A stretch of 43,690 nucleotides of DNA, taken from positions 1-43,690 of the forward strand of contig CAMYXL010000021.1 in assembly GCA_947303255.1 (NCBI GenBank), given 5' to 3'. Within the stretch, counting starts at the first letter, position 1. The number at the start of each line of letters is the position of its first letter. Source of the stretch: an uncultured Clostridia bacterium. GTDB taxonomy: Bacteria > Bacillota > Clostridia > Saccharofermentanales > Saccharofermentanaceae. This document shows, piece after piece, positions 24,407 through 31,871 of this stretch. The notes beneath the pieces were generated by a model that did no database searches, was not told the DNA's origin, and saw nothing but the letters and a program-made list of their open reading frames with translations. The position numbers were made by a program, and so were the translations under genes.

Positions 24407-26116
24407 TCAGCGAAGTTCCGCCTGAGCCTCCTTGAAGAAAGCTGACGGATCGTTCTCATTATACGCTTCCACATACTCGTTCCAGAAGGCTTCGAAATCT
24501 GTGCTCATCACGAGTGCCGGCAGGTTCTCGCTCTGGAATGTTTTAAGACGCGAGTAGGCCATTCCGCCTTCGGTCGCATCGGTCAGACTGTCGGCCCATA
24601 CGGACAACGGGAACCACTTATTCACCTCATATTTTGTGGAACCCACGAGTTCGCTAAATGTCCTTACGCCGTAAGCCTCCAGGCACTTTTGGACAGACTC
24701 CGGCTGCACCGCAAAGAACTCGAACGGCTGATCGGTCGGCTTCGCGGCATTCATTATCTGGGTTGAACCCGACAGATACATCGTCTCACCATTCCACTGC
24801 GTAATATAAGCATATTCACAGACATGATCCTTCCTATACTCGGGATCATTCCACTGTTCGCGCATCTCATCGGTCCTGTAGTAATGGCCGTCATCGTCGT
24901 AAAGATAATCTTCTCCTTCTATCCCCCAGAAACGGAGGTCGCAAACATCGATTTCCAGACAATCCGACAAAAAATTCATTGCCAGGTTAGGATCCTGACA
25001 TTCGGTCGTTACTCCTACTCCCGACATCGGATCTATGGTACGACTATATGAATTCCAGTGATTCTTGATTCCCTCCTCCATGGTAAGACCGAGAGGGACG
25101 TAGTCATTCTGACCTGCCAACAGGATGCTGCTGTATTCATCACATAAACCGAGTACACATCCGGACTCGATCTTGGCAATATACTCGTCATAAGTCTGCG
25201 TTGAAAAATCAGGATCCAAGATGCCCTTCTTCCACTCTTCGTTCAATCTCGAGAAATATCTCTTGGCGGTTTCAGTAGTGTTGTAGTCCATAACGATCGG
25301 GTTATCAGGATCAGTATCATCCACGGCACAAACAACGTCATTCGGATATCCGTCTAACATGACAGGAACATTGTTGTTAAGATCGATAGTTGTAAATGGA
25401 ATTATCGATGTTCCGTCTTCCAATGTCGGATTGGCTTCATAGTATTCGTCCAGTAGGTCAAAATACTGATCTAGTGTTTTTATCTCAGGATAACCTTTCC
25501 ATTCGAGAACACCGGTCTTGATCCAAAAGGTCTCTTCACGAGGGATCGGACTTATGTCCGTATAATCATATTGTTCAGACCTGTCGTAAACAGCATTGAA
25601 CGGATCGACCCAATAAATATGTCCGTCATCCATTCGCATCTGATCCCACTCGTAATCTGAATACATCTCCCGAAGATTCGGATACATCTCTAAATACGGA
25701 TCCCATTCAACAAGCATTCTATTCTCATAAAGAGTCAACATGTCATTCTTGGAATACACAAGATCCGCACCATCTTCTAAAAGACGGTCAATTAATGACT
25801 CTCCTTCTTCCAACCATTTTTCATTCATCCTGACATATGTCTTCTCAGCAATTAATTCCTGACAAAGATTGCCCGGATTGACCTCATAATGAACAGCGGT
25901 CGGATCATCAATGAGCATTTCCAAATAATTGGGATAATCCCAGTAATCTATATAATCACGATGCGTCGGCACAGGTTCAGTGAAATATTTAAATAAGGAT
26001 TCCTCTACAAGATTTGCATGTTGCTTGCGATCTGAATAATCATCTATAGTCTTAACACAACCCGTTATGACAAATAACGGAAGCATCAAAGAAGCTGCTA
26101 TCTTTCGTACCTTCAT
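24407..26116 (-). CDS. Extracellular solute-binding lipoprotein (copy 1 of gene a)
   Basis: A 569-residue lipoprotein, lipobox VITGC (Cys 20), with the same solute-binding fold as its copy at 20600-22330 (WDPYLEMYPNLREMYSDYEW, RMDDGHIYWVDPF, FWGIEGEDYLYDDDGHYYR). It starts the two-gene operon with gene b. The first 45 or so codons and the promoter are almost the same as in copy 2; the middle is identical over 469 bases except one; residues about 50-160 and the end have diverged. Ligand unknown. The domain set suggests sugar or glycopeptide binding. Confidence 0.9.
   Translation of the reverse strand: MKVRKIAASLMLPLFVITGCVKTIDDYSDRKQHANLVEESLFKYFTEPVPTHRDYIDYWDYPNYLEMLIDDPTAVHYEVNPGNLCQELIAEKTYVRMNEKWLEEGESLIDRLLEDGADLVYSKNDMLTLYENRMLVEWDPYLEMYPNLREMYSDYEWDQMRMDDGHIYWVDPFNAVYDRSEQYDYTDISPIPREETFWIKTGVLEWKGYPEIKTLDQYFDLLDEYYEANPTLEDGTSIIPFTTIDLNNNVPVMLDGYPNDVVCAVDDTDPDNPIVMDYNTTETAKRYFSRLNEEWKKGILDPDFSTQTYDEYIAKIESGCVLGLCDEYSSILLAGQNDYVPLGLTMEEGIKNHWNSYSRTIDPMSGVGVTTECQDPNLAMNFLSDCLEIDVCDLRFWGIEGEDYLYDDDGHYYRTDEMREQWNDPEYRKDHVCEYAYITQWNGETMYLSGSTQIMNAAKPTDQPFEFFAVQPESVQKCLEAYGVRTFSELVGSTKYEVNKWFPLSVWADSLTDATEGGMAYSRLKTFQSENLPALVMSTDFEAFWNEYVEAYNENDPSAFFKEAQAELR
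25098..25566. repeat. Gene-conversion tract, copy 2
   Basis: Partner of 21303-21771, offset 3795 bases, one mismatch (25528). See that entry for interpretation. Confidence 0.93.
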
Positions 26117-26166
26117 AACTGTTCCCCCGAATCCGAATATACCTTTCCCTCTTCCTACATAGCATC

Positions 26167-26172
26167 ATTATA
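26167..26172 (-). promoter_or_regulatory. Extended -10 promoter of the lipoprotein operon
   Basis: TGATATAAT on the minus strand, same context as at 22382-22387. The bases upstream of it differ between the two copies, so no shared -35 or operator is implied. Confidence 0.55.
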
Positions 26173-26202
26173 TCACGCATTAAATTCATATCATCTCGGA
26201 AT

Positions 26203-26240
26203 AAAAAAATGCCTGCTGACAAAGATCATCAGCAGGCATT
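26203..26240 (-). terminator. Terminator after alanine dehydrogenase
   Basis: Perfect 12-pair stem aatgcctgctga (26209-26220) with tcagcaggcatt (26229-26240), then TTTTTTTATT on the minus strand. Confidence 0.92.
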
Positions 26241-26260
26241 GGATTCAATAGTTTTCGAGA

Positions 26261-27373
26261 TCAAATAAGGCTTGTAAGATCCGTAAACTCATAACCGTGA
26301 GCGATAGCTACGTTGTTGTTTGTGAGCTTGCCCATGTAGCAGTTAACGCCTGTAGCGATAACAGGATTCTTCTTGCAAGCATCCTCGAGTCCGGATTCAG
26401 CGATCTGAAGACCATACTTCAAAGTTGCATTCGTAAGAGCGATGGTACTCGTTCTCGGAACTGCACCAGGCATATTGCCTACGCAGTAGTGGACAACTCC
26501 ATCTTCGATGAAAACAGGATCGTCGTGAGTCGTTACTCTGCTGGATTCACCGCATCCGCCCTGGTCGATGGCTACGTCTACAAAGACAGCACCGTTCTTC
26601 ATCTCAGGGAGATACTTCTTCTTGAAAAGTTTTGGTGTGGAAGCACCAGGAATAAGAACAGATCCGATAACGAGATCTGCGTCCTTGATAACGCGCTCGA
26701 TATTGCTGTCTGTTGATACCAAAGTCTGGATGTGTGCACCGAACATATTGTCGAGCTGCTCGAGTCTTTTGAGGTTAACATCGAGAATGGTTACGTTAGC
26801 ACCCATACCTACAGCGATCTTACAAGCGTTCATTCCGACAGTACCGCCGCCGAGGATAACTACGTTAGCCTTAGGAGTTCCAGGAACACCTGCAAGGAGG
26901 ATTCCCTCGCCGCCGAACTTCTTCTCGAGATACTTAGCGCCTTCCTGAATGGAAAGACGTCCTGCGATCTGGGACATTGGTGCGAGCAAAGGAAGTGATC
27001 TGTCAACTTCCTGAAGTGTCTCGTAAGCAACTGCCTTAACCTTGCCGTTCAAAAGAGCATCTGTCTGCTCCTTGTCAGCTGCCAGGTGAAGATATGTGTA
27101 AAGGATAAGGCCTTCGTGGAACAACGGATATTCTTCTTCGAGAGGCTCTTTAACCTTGACCATCATGTCAGACATCTGCCATACATCGGCCGCGTTGTCG
27201 ATAAGTGATGCTCCCGCATCAACATACTCAATGTCTGCAAAGCCTGAGCCGACGCCTGCACCTTTTTCGATGTAAACGTGATGACCTGCCGCTACATAAG
27301 CACGTACATTATCCGGTGTTAAGCCTACACGGAATTCGTTGTTCTTGATTTCTTTTACGCAACCGATTTTCAT
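26261..27373 (-). CDS. ald: Alanine dehydrogenase
   Basis: A 370-residue enzyme that interconverts L-alanine and pyruvate plus ammonia with NAD. The start MKIGCVKEIKNNEFRVGLTP is diagnostic, with substrate residues Arg15, Lys75 (MVKVKEP) and His96 (YLHLAADKE). The NAD fold begins VVILGGGTVGMNACKIA (about 171) and the catalytic aspartate lies in VFVDVAIDQGG. The length is normal for the family. A clean ribosome site AAAGGCAGG precedes the ATG. Monocistronic with a strong terminator; the HD gene upstream ends 65 bases away. Cytosolic, likely in nitrogen or redox balance. Confidence 0.97.
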   Translation of the reverse strand: MKIGCVKEIKNNEFRVGLTPDNVRAYVAAGHHVYIEKGAGVGSGFADIEYVDAGASLIDNAADVWQMSDMMVKVKEPLEEEYPLFHEGLILYTYLHLAADKEQTDALLNGKVKAVAYETLQEVDRSLPLLAPMSQIAGRLSIQEGAKYLEKKFGGEGILLAGVPGTPKANVVILGGGTVGMNACKIAVGMGANVTILDVNLKRLEQLDNMFGAHIQTLVSTDSNIERVIKDADLVIGSVLIPGASTPKLFKKKYLPEMKNGAVFVDVAIDQGGCGESSRVTTHDDPVFIEDGVVHYCVGNMPGAVPRTSTIALTNATLKYGLQIAESGLEDACKKNPVIATGVNCYMGKLTNNNVAIAHGYEFTDLTSLI

Positions 27374-27438
27374 GGTGATACCTGCCTTTCAATTCTAATG
27401 TCGGATACCATCCATTTTATCAGACAATTCGGAGAATA

Positions 27439-27906
27439 TTAACCTCTTAATCCGAGCTCGCTGCAAATACTGCTATATCTCGCCTGTTCCTTCTCTTTGA
27501 TCGCCTTGGAAGGATCGTGCATCGTGTGACTTATGACATCAGCATCCTTGAGGAGTTCGTCCATCGGAGAATCAGTAACGAGCTTATCGTCATGATGATA
27601 GATCGCGGAACAGATGATATCTGTTTCCTCTTCATTTGTCAGGTTGAGTTCATTAAGGATCGATCGCGCAAGTTCAGATCCGAGATGTGCGTGATCATCA
27701 TATGACCCCGTCTTATATGCGTGAAGGTCGTGAAGCATCGCTGCCATAGGTGCGAGCTCCTCGTTAAGACCTCTTTTCTTAGCAAGGATAACTGCTGCAA
27801 GCGCTACCCCGTTAAGATGAGTTATGGCAGCCGTGCGTTCATCAACATCATCCAGATTATTGATCACATCGCACACGTAATTTCGAAGTTCTTTTAGTCT
27901 GCTCAT
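27439..27906 (-). CDS. HD-domain hydrolase-like protein
   Basis: A 155-residue soluble protein of the HD superfamily. Metal-site residues are visible in order: His30 (ITHLNGVA), His59-Asp60 (AAMLHDLHAY), His74 (AHLGSELA), and a late aspartate in LLKDADVISH near 121. This set suits a small metal-dependent phosphohydrolase; the substrate is unknown. It starts 12 bases after the IrrE-like gene and shares its transcript. Confidence 0.85.
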   Translation of the reverse strand: MSRLKELRNYVCDVINNLDDVDERTAAITHLNGVALAAVILAKKRGLNEELAPMAAMLHDLHAYKTGSYDDHAHLGSELARSILNELNLTNEEETDIICSAIYHHDDKLVTDSPMDELLKDADVISHTMHDPSKAIKEKEQARYSSICSELGLRG

Positions 27907-27918
27907 GATAACCTCCGT

Positions 27919-28557
27919 TTACTCTGGTCTCGCACATTGGATCTCGGGATTGTCCACGAGTTCCAATTTTATATCAGGTACATCAACACCTATCGCTTTA
28001 AGATTTGAAACAGCTTTCTCGAGAAAAAGATCAGCGTTTGAAGAAGTAACCTCAGCCTGACATTTCTCAGGTGTCACAGGGTTGTTTACAGAAACTATGA
28101 TCTCCTGCAAAACATCCTTCAGGCTGCTGTCCTGTTTCAGCGCCTCCAGCACACTGTTAAGCTGAAAATATCCGTATATCATCACGTTCGCGATCTGCTC
28201 CGTGTTCCAGATCCTCTTATAAAACTCCGCGAAAGTTTCACCTTCCGGAACAGGTGACGGAATTCTGCTTAGGATTGCATCGAGTCTGTCTTGAAGAATG
28301 GTGAGTTTATCATCCTCACCCACATAACGGTAATATGCAACAGCAAACCTGTTCACGAACATTTCCTCGTCAAACGCCGGCATGCTCGCACCATATCTCT
28401 CACATATGCAATGACCTGTCTCGTGTACCAGATTATACCAATGAAAATACAGATCAAAAAAATACTGAATGTCATCATTTCCGAACAGTTGAATATACCC
28501 GAATTGCTGTTCCTTTGTACCCGTCTCGAATCTTCCCGAAATAATCTTGTAAGCCAT
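27919..28557 (-). CDS. HExxH metalloprotease-like protein, ImmA/IrrE-like
   Basis: A 212-residue soluble protein with HETGH at residues 45-49 (NLVHETGHCICERYG) and EEMFVNRFAVAYYRY at 64-78, the E-x-x-x-N-x-F-A pattern of the ImmA/IrrE (M78) peptidases that cleave repressors. The rest (about 90-212) is helical and unfamiliar, with no HTH partner fused or adjacent. Start uncertain: AGGAGG lies 15 bases before the ATG at 28557; an ATG at 28590 would add 11 residues. It forms a unit with the HD gene. The family call is moderate, the zinc motif is clear. Confidence 0.65.
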   Translation of the reverse strand: MAYKIISGRFETGTKEQQFGYIQLFGNDDIQYFFDLYFHWYNLVHETGHCICERYGASMPAFDEEMFVNRFAVAYYRYVGEDDKLTILQDRLDAILSRIPSPVPEGETFAEFYKRIWNTEQIANVMIYGYFQLNSVLEALKQDSSLKDVLQEIIVSVNNPVTPEKCQAEVTSSNADLFLEKAVSNLKAIGVDVPDIKLELVDNPEIQCARPE

Positions 28558-28603
28558 CGTTTTCGTCGTCTTCCTCCTGCAAGTCTGCATAGAGAATACT
28601 ATC

Positions 28604-28690
28604 CTACTTTTTCAGATCGATATCAAGAACTTCGGCAACATCTTCAACAAAGTTTATAACCCTTGTCCTTTTCGAAAAGAAATATCTCAT
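28604..28690 (-). CDS. Possible 28-residue ORF or gene remnant
   Basis: Starts MRYFFSKRTRVINF and ends VAEVLDIDLKK, three bases after the stop of the first small secreted gene and just before the IrrE-like gene. The C-terminal half looks like a normal folded helix (EDVAEVLDIDLKK), but there is no convincing ribosome site. It may be a tiny protein, a leftover of a larger gene, or chance. Confidence 0.25.
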   Translation of the reverse strand: MRYFFSKRTRVINFVEDVAEVLDIDLKK

Positions 28691-28693
28691 TCA

Positions 28694-29035
28694 TCAGTAA
28701 TACTTTTCCAGATAACCCTTTTTAATCGCTGTGTTCATATTGATAAGAATGACTCCGGCTCTTCCGTAGTTACCACATTCATCCAGAGCATAAATCTCTC
28801 CGACATTATTCGGCTCGAAAACAAATTTAGTCTCATAGACCTTGAATGTATTAGGTCCAGTCCACTGAGTAACAATAACTGGGACTCTGCCATATTTCTT
28901 GCACTTATATGCTCCTGATAAATTAGCTGCATAAACATCCTGCGTCGGCAACGGATTCACACTTCTCGGCAAAACAGTATATGCTCCTACGGTAAGGAAC
29001 AAAGCCAGTACTAAACTCAAAATCTTCTTTGTCAT
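28694..29035 (-). CDS. Small secreted family protein 1 (113 residues)
   Basis: First of five paralogues with the same export start. The signal peptide MTKKILSLVLALFLTVGAYT is followed by the shared stretch LP-(6)-LPTQDVYAA (about 32), where cleavage is likely. The mature part is about 80 residues, basic and aromatic, with the shared core VGEIYALDECGNYGRAGVIL. It is the only member with a cysteine pair in the mature part (YKCKKYG and DECGN). GAGAGG precedes the ATG at 29035. Its promoter is the conserved box at 29089-29117. No terminator is visible before the IrrE-like gene, so read-through is possible. Function unknown. Confidence 0.83.
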   Translation of the reverse strand: MTKKILSLVLALFLTVGAYTVLPRSVNPLPTQDVYAANLSGAYKCKKYGRVPVIVTQWTGPNTFKVYETKFVFEPNNVGEIYALDECGNYGRAGVILINMNTAIKKGYLEKYY

Positions 29036-29088
29036 GTTGAAATCCTCTCTTTTTGTGGTTATTTGACGACTCATGTCGCCATGTCTTC

Positions 29089-29117
29089 AACATAACACCA
29101 TTCATTGTCATCGTAAA
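29089..29117 (-). promoter_or_regulatory. Conserved small-protein promoter, copy 1
   Basis: Minus strand: -35 TTTACG (29112-29117), 17-base spacer beginning ATGACAAT, -10 TATGTT (29089-29094). The spacer start and the preceding GTC are shared with three other gene promoters and one orphan site, more than a sigma-A promoter needs, so a regulator probably reads the spacer. Confidence 0.8.
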
Positions 29118-29201
29118 GACACTAAACAAAGTCCGTTTCCTGTCTCTCGAAAACAATATAAAAATCTATCACAAGCAATTGATCAGACAGCGAGAAAAAC
29201 A

Positions 29202-29232
29202 TAAAAAGTGCCCGCCGAAGCGAGCACTTTTC
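29202..29232 (-). terminator. Terminator after small secreted gene 2
   Basis: Stem aaaagtgcccgc / gcgagcactttt with a TTCG loop on the minus strand (29204-29231), then TTTTATG. Lies about 35 bases past the stop codon. Confidence 0.88.
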
Positions 29233-29264
29233 AAGTAACCTCTCATTATCTCTCTACTGTCAGA

Positions 29265-29639
29265 TCAGCCGTACATAAAACTAAGGTATGGTCCTCCAAC
29301 AAGAGCAGAAAAATCATATCCGTCATATTTTCCATTTGAGTTCAGAGAAACTACATCTCCCGGCTTAAAAGTTCTGCTCTTCTGTACATCAACATATACC
29401 GGAACTTTATCGATTCTTACAATATACCTTCCATCGTATATATACACTGTTGTCGTGCCCCTATACTCCTTCACAGTCTTTGTTAAAGTCATAGTACCCA
29501 TAACTTTATATGCTCCCGGACGAACACCCGCTGCAGAAACATCAGCTGTAGGAAGTGGATTAATACTCTTCGGAAGCAATGCATATCCGCCAAAGAAAAC
29601 TACCAAAACAAGGATTACGCTTAAGATTCTTTTTGACAT
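29265..29639 (-). CDS. Small secreted family protein 2 (124 residues)
   Basis: Signal peptide MSKRILSVILVLVVFFGGYA, then LLPKSINPLPTADVSAAG with likely cleavage near residue 36. The mature part of about 88 residues is rich in Tyr, Thr, Lys and Val and has the shared core FKPGDVVSLNSNGKYDGYDF. No cysteine. GAGAGG precedes the ATG. It lacks the conserved promoter and sits 115 bases after gene 3, so it is probably transcribed with gene 3 through an intervening hairpin. Function unknown; an SH3-like small beta-fold is possible but not shown. Confidence 0.83.
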   Translation of the reverse strand: MSKRILSVILVLVVFFGGYALLPKSINPLPTADVSAAGVRPGAYKVMGTMTLTKTVKEYRGTTTVYIYDGRYIVRIDKVPVYVDVQKSRTFKPGDVVSLNSNGKYDGYDFSALVGGPYLSFMYG

Positions 29640-29671
29640 TTTCTATTCCTCTCTTCGAAAAATATGGAAGA

Positions 29672-29699
29672 ACGACCCCTATCCGAAGATAAGGATCGT
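29672..29699 (-). terminator. TTCG-loop hairpin between small secreted genes 3 and 2
   Basis: Twelve-base arms acgacccctatc / gataaggatcgt (one mismatch), loop TTCG on the minus strand. The following TCTTCCATATTTTT is a poor T tract, so it may be a partial terminator or mRNA stabiliser that sets the ratio of genes 3 and 2. Confidence 0.6.
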
Positions 29700-29753
29700 C
29701 CCTGCCTAATATATGCGACCTATCAACAGATGATCAATGATAAGATAATGATA

Positions 29754-30083
29754 TTAGTGGTACAGCAAATACAGATCACTCATATTATTAACCAGACTTA
29801 CCCTAGTATCAGTACTGTCTTTTCCAGCATTAGTCAAAGTAATTGTCTGATTTTTGGAATAATTCTTATAATATTTTACGATGACTTTCGTACCATCAGA
29901 ATAATATATCGTTACTGTTCTATAGCACACTTTGAAATCTCTCTTTGCCCTATATACACCGCCGTAATTAGTTGCACAATAAGCATCATTTACCGGCAAC
30001 AGATTGTACTTCTTCGGGATCAATGCGTATCCGCCAAAGAATACTGTCAAGACCAAGATAACGCTCAGGATTCTTTTTGTCAT
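29754..30083 (-). CDS. Small secreted family protein 3 (109 residues)
   Basis: Signal peptide MTKRILSVILVLTVFFGGYA, then LIPKKYNLLPVNDAYCATN. The mature part is basic and tyrosine-rich (VTIYYSDGTKVIVKYYKNYS), with the shared core in a diverged form (NQTITLTNAGKDSTDTRVSL). Its -10/-35 is at 30163-30191 and the ATG at 30083 follows about 70 bases of leader, so in-frame upstream codons up to 30206 are excluded. Charge and length would suit a wall-binding or antimicrobial protein; neither is shown. Confidence 0.82.
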   Translation of the reverse strand: MTKRILSVILVLTVFFGGYALIPKKYNLLPVNDAYCATNYGGVYRAKRDFKVCYRTVTIYYSDGTKVIVKYYKNYSKNQTITLTNAGKDSTDTRVSLVNNMSDLYLLYH

Positions 30084-30162
30084 GTTCTTATACCTCTTTT
30101 CATGAAAATTGAAGAAGACCTTTTTATCATTGATTTGATATCGAGGTCTTCCTCTTGTCGAC

Positions 30163-30191
30163 AAATTAACATCATATATTGTCATTGTAAA
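30163..30191 (-). promoter_or_regulatory. Conserved small-protein promoter, copy 2
   Basis: Minus strand: TTTACA (30186-30191), 17-base spacer starting ATGACAAT, TAATTT (30163-30168). Same arrangement as the copies at 29089, 34780 and 35365. The bases from 30207 to 30395 upstream hold no gene. Confidence 0.75.
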
Positions 30192-30395
30192 TACATGATT
30201 AGACATTCAGCAAAAACATGATACAAATAAAAAACGATTAGTAAAAAGTCTTTTACTCCAAACGTTTCGCGTTAGTCTGCTTATACTTTATTGTCCGATT
30301 ATAGATACTAGTATTTTGCGTCGTGTTTCCACGAAAGAGGCATAACATTTACACACTTGCAAATATTAATATTTTAACTACTTTCACAACATTCA

Positions 30396-31613
30396 TTATG
30401 AATTGATCACCTGAAGACAATAGATCTGATCAATAGTAAATATCCTAGTACTTCCGTCAAACATCTTTACTTCAAAATCAGCGATGCCGTCCAAAGCTTT
30501 ATACTCTTCACCTTCAACCAAAAATCTGTCACCGCTGCTAAAATATATCAGCTCGATGATACCGTCAGTCCAAAACATGAACCCATAAAAGTCATCCCCG
30601 TCAGCAGTGTATACGACCGTCTTTTTTCCGTTGTCATACTTAACGATATCGTTCCCGACCTTAAAGTAAACATCTCCGTTGGCGACATCAGCAAGACCAT
30701 AAGTTGATCCGTTGTGCTGTTCACCAACTTCCGGAAGATAAACTGTCTCACCGCTTTCCGTATCATAGAAACATATACCCTCAGAGTATTTACAGACCAG
30801 ATATTTTTCCTTCATATCAAACGAGCTCATTTGCGTCAGAAGAAGTTCCTTCTCTCCCGTCCCGGTGTCATATCTGTACAATTCCTCTTCGTTATAATCC
30901 AGCCACTCGTTATAGTACAGGACCTCGTTTTCGACATCCGCATACCAGTCTCCCATAGAAACTTCCGAAGAGATCTTGACTGCATCATCCAACGAGTCAT
31001 CCGTAAACTTTATCGCGAAAAGGCCGAAACTTTCGTCATCAAAATCCGTGGACCAGTCGTAGTTGAAATAGAGTGTGTCGCCCACTATAGCCATGGAACT
31101 AATATTTCTGTACATATCATAACCGTATTCCGTAGTACCCAGTTCCTCGAATTCGAACCACGTCTCTATCTTTTGATCAGGATCCGCCGGATCAATATAT
31201 CTCAGACCCCGAACATCCGCATAATATAATCTGCCCTCATATTCACCCGCAATATAGATCGGACCGTATTCCGCCTCGACCATCTCATACCATCCGTCCT
31301 CTCCGTTGGCGATCAGATGACAGTATCCTTCCCAATCATTGACGACCATATACTTATACTCATCATCATCGAAAACATACTCTTCCCACTCATAATCCGC
31401 CACCGGCTCAACCGTTGTTTCCTCGTACATGGGTTCACCCTGATCTTCAATGATCGGCGGTATCGGTTCCTCAGTTGTCTCTGTCGTTTCTGTCGCTTCT
31501 GTCGGACCCTTGAATCTTACCTTTATTTTTTCTTCCTTTTTATCCTTAACATCACAAGCTGTCATTGCACACATCAAGACCGCCAGAGAGAAACTCATTA
31601 TTTTTCTTTTCAT
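30396..31613 (-). CDS. Lipoprotein with a beta-propeller-like domain
   Basis: A 405-residue lipoprotein with lipobox AMTAC (Cys 20), a Glu/Thr/Pro-rich spacer (about 35-75, TEATETTETTEEP) and about 320 residues of repeated short blocks such as GRLYYADVRGLRYIDPAD, DTLYFNYDW and NEVLYYNEWLDYN, resembling the DUF5050/prolow-density-receptor-like propeller seen in Clostridia surface lipoproteins. Strongly acidic. GGGAGGCGG precedes the ATG. It follows the terminator of cassette E, no partner genes are apparent, and no terminator is visible after it. Function unknown; ligand sensing or scaffold is plausible. Confidence 0.78.
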   Translation of the reverse strand: MKRKIMSFSLAVLMCAMTACDVKDKKEEKIKVRFKGPTEATETTETTEEPIPPIIEDQGEPMYEETTVEPVADYEWEEYVFDDDEYKYMVVNDWEGYCHLIANGEDGWYEMVEAEYGPIYIAGEYEGRLYYADVRGLRYIDPADPDQKIETWFEFEELGTTEYGYDMYRNISSMAIVGDTLYFNYDWSTDFDDESFGLFAIKFTDDSLDDAVKISSEVSMGDWYADVENEVLYYNEWLDYNEEELYRYDTGTGEKELLLTQMSSFDMKEKYLVCKYSEGICFYDTESGETVYLPEVGEQHNGSTYGLADVANGDVYFKVGNDIVKYDNGKKTVVYTADGDDFYGFMFWTDGIIELIYFSSGDRFLVEGEEYKALDGIADFEVKMFDGSTRIFTIDQIYCLQVINS

Positions 31614-31657
31614 ATTCCGCCTCCCAAAATTTGCGTGGAACTATCGTTTTCTACATT

Positions 31658-31690
31658 ATAAAAAGAGCGTCTGCTCTCGCAAACGCTCTT
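31658..31690 (-). terminator. Terminator of cassette E
   Basis: Stem aagagcgtctgc / gcaaacgctctt (31663-31690, one mismatch), then TTTTTATAA on the minus strand, about 50 bases past peptide E. Confidence 0.9.
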
Positions 31691-31739
31691 GGAATAACTT
31701 GCACTTTTTCCCGAATACTTTTCGAAAAAGAAGATGTGA

Positions 31740-31856
31740 TCATCCGTTTACATCGATAGGTCCGTCACCCGGATCGAGCAAAGAATCGGGAGCACCGTTA
31801 GCCTCAAGGATTATGATCTCCAATTCAGGTGCAATATATTCATTAAGATCTTTCAT
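31740..31856 (-). CDS. Short YxxPELEII peptide E (38 residues)
   Basis: Starts MKDLNEYIAPELEIIIL, then EANGAPDSLLDPGDGP and ends IDVNG. Same YxxPE[IL][DE]II block as the others, acidic, with one serine after the motif and no cysteine. AAGGAG precedes the ATG, 15 bases after beta-helix E. It is some 12 kb from the nearest other cassette, so the two-gene unit is repeated at a distance and not just in tandem. Confidence 0.8.
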   Translation of the reverse strand: MKDLNEYIAPELEIIILEANGAPDSLLDPGDGPIDVNG

Positions 31857-31871
31857 TTTGGCATCTCCTTA

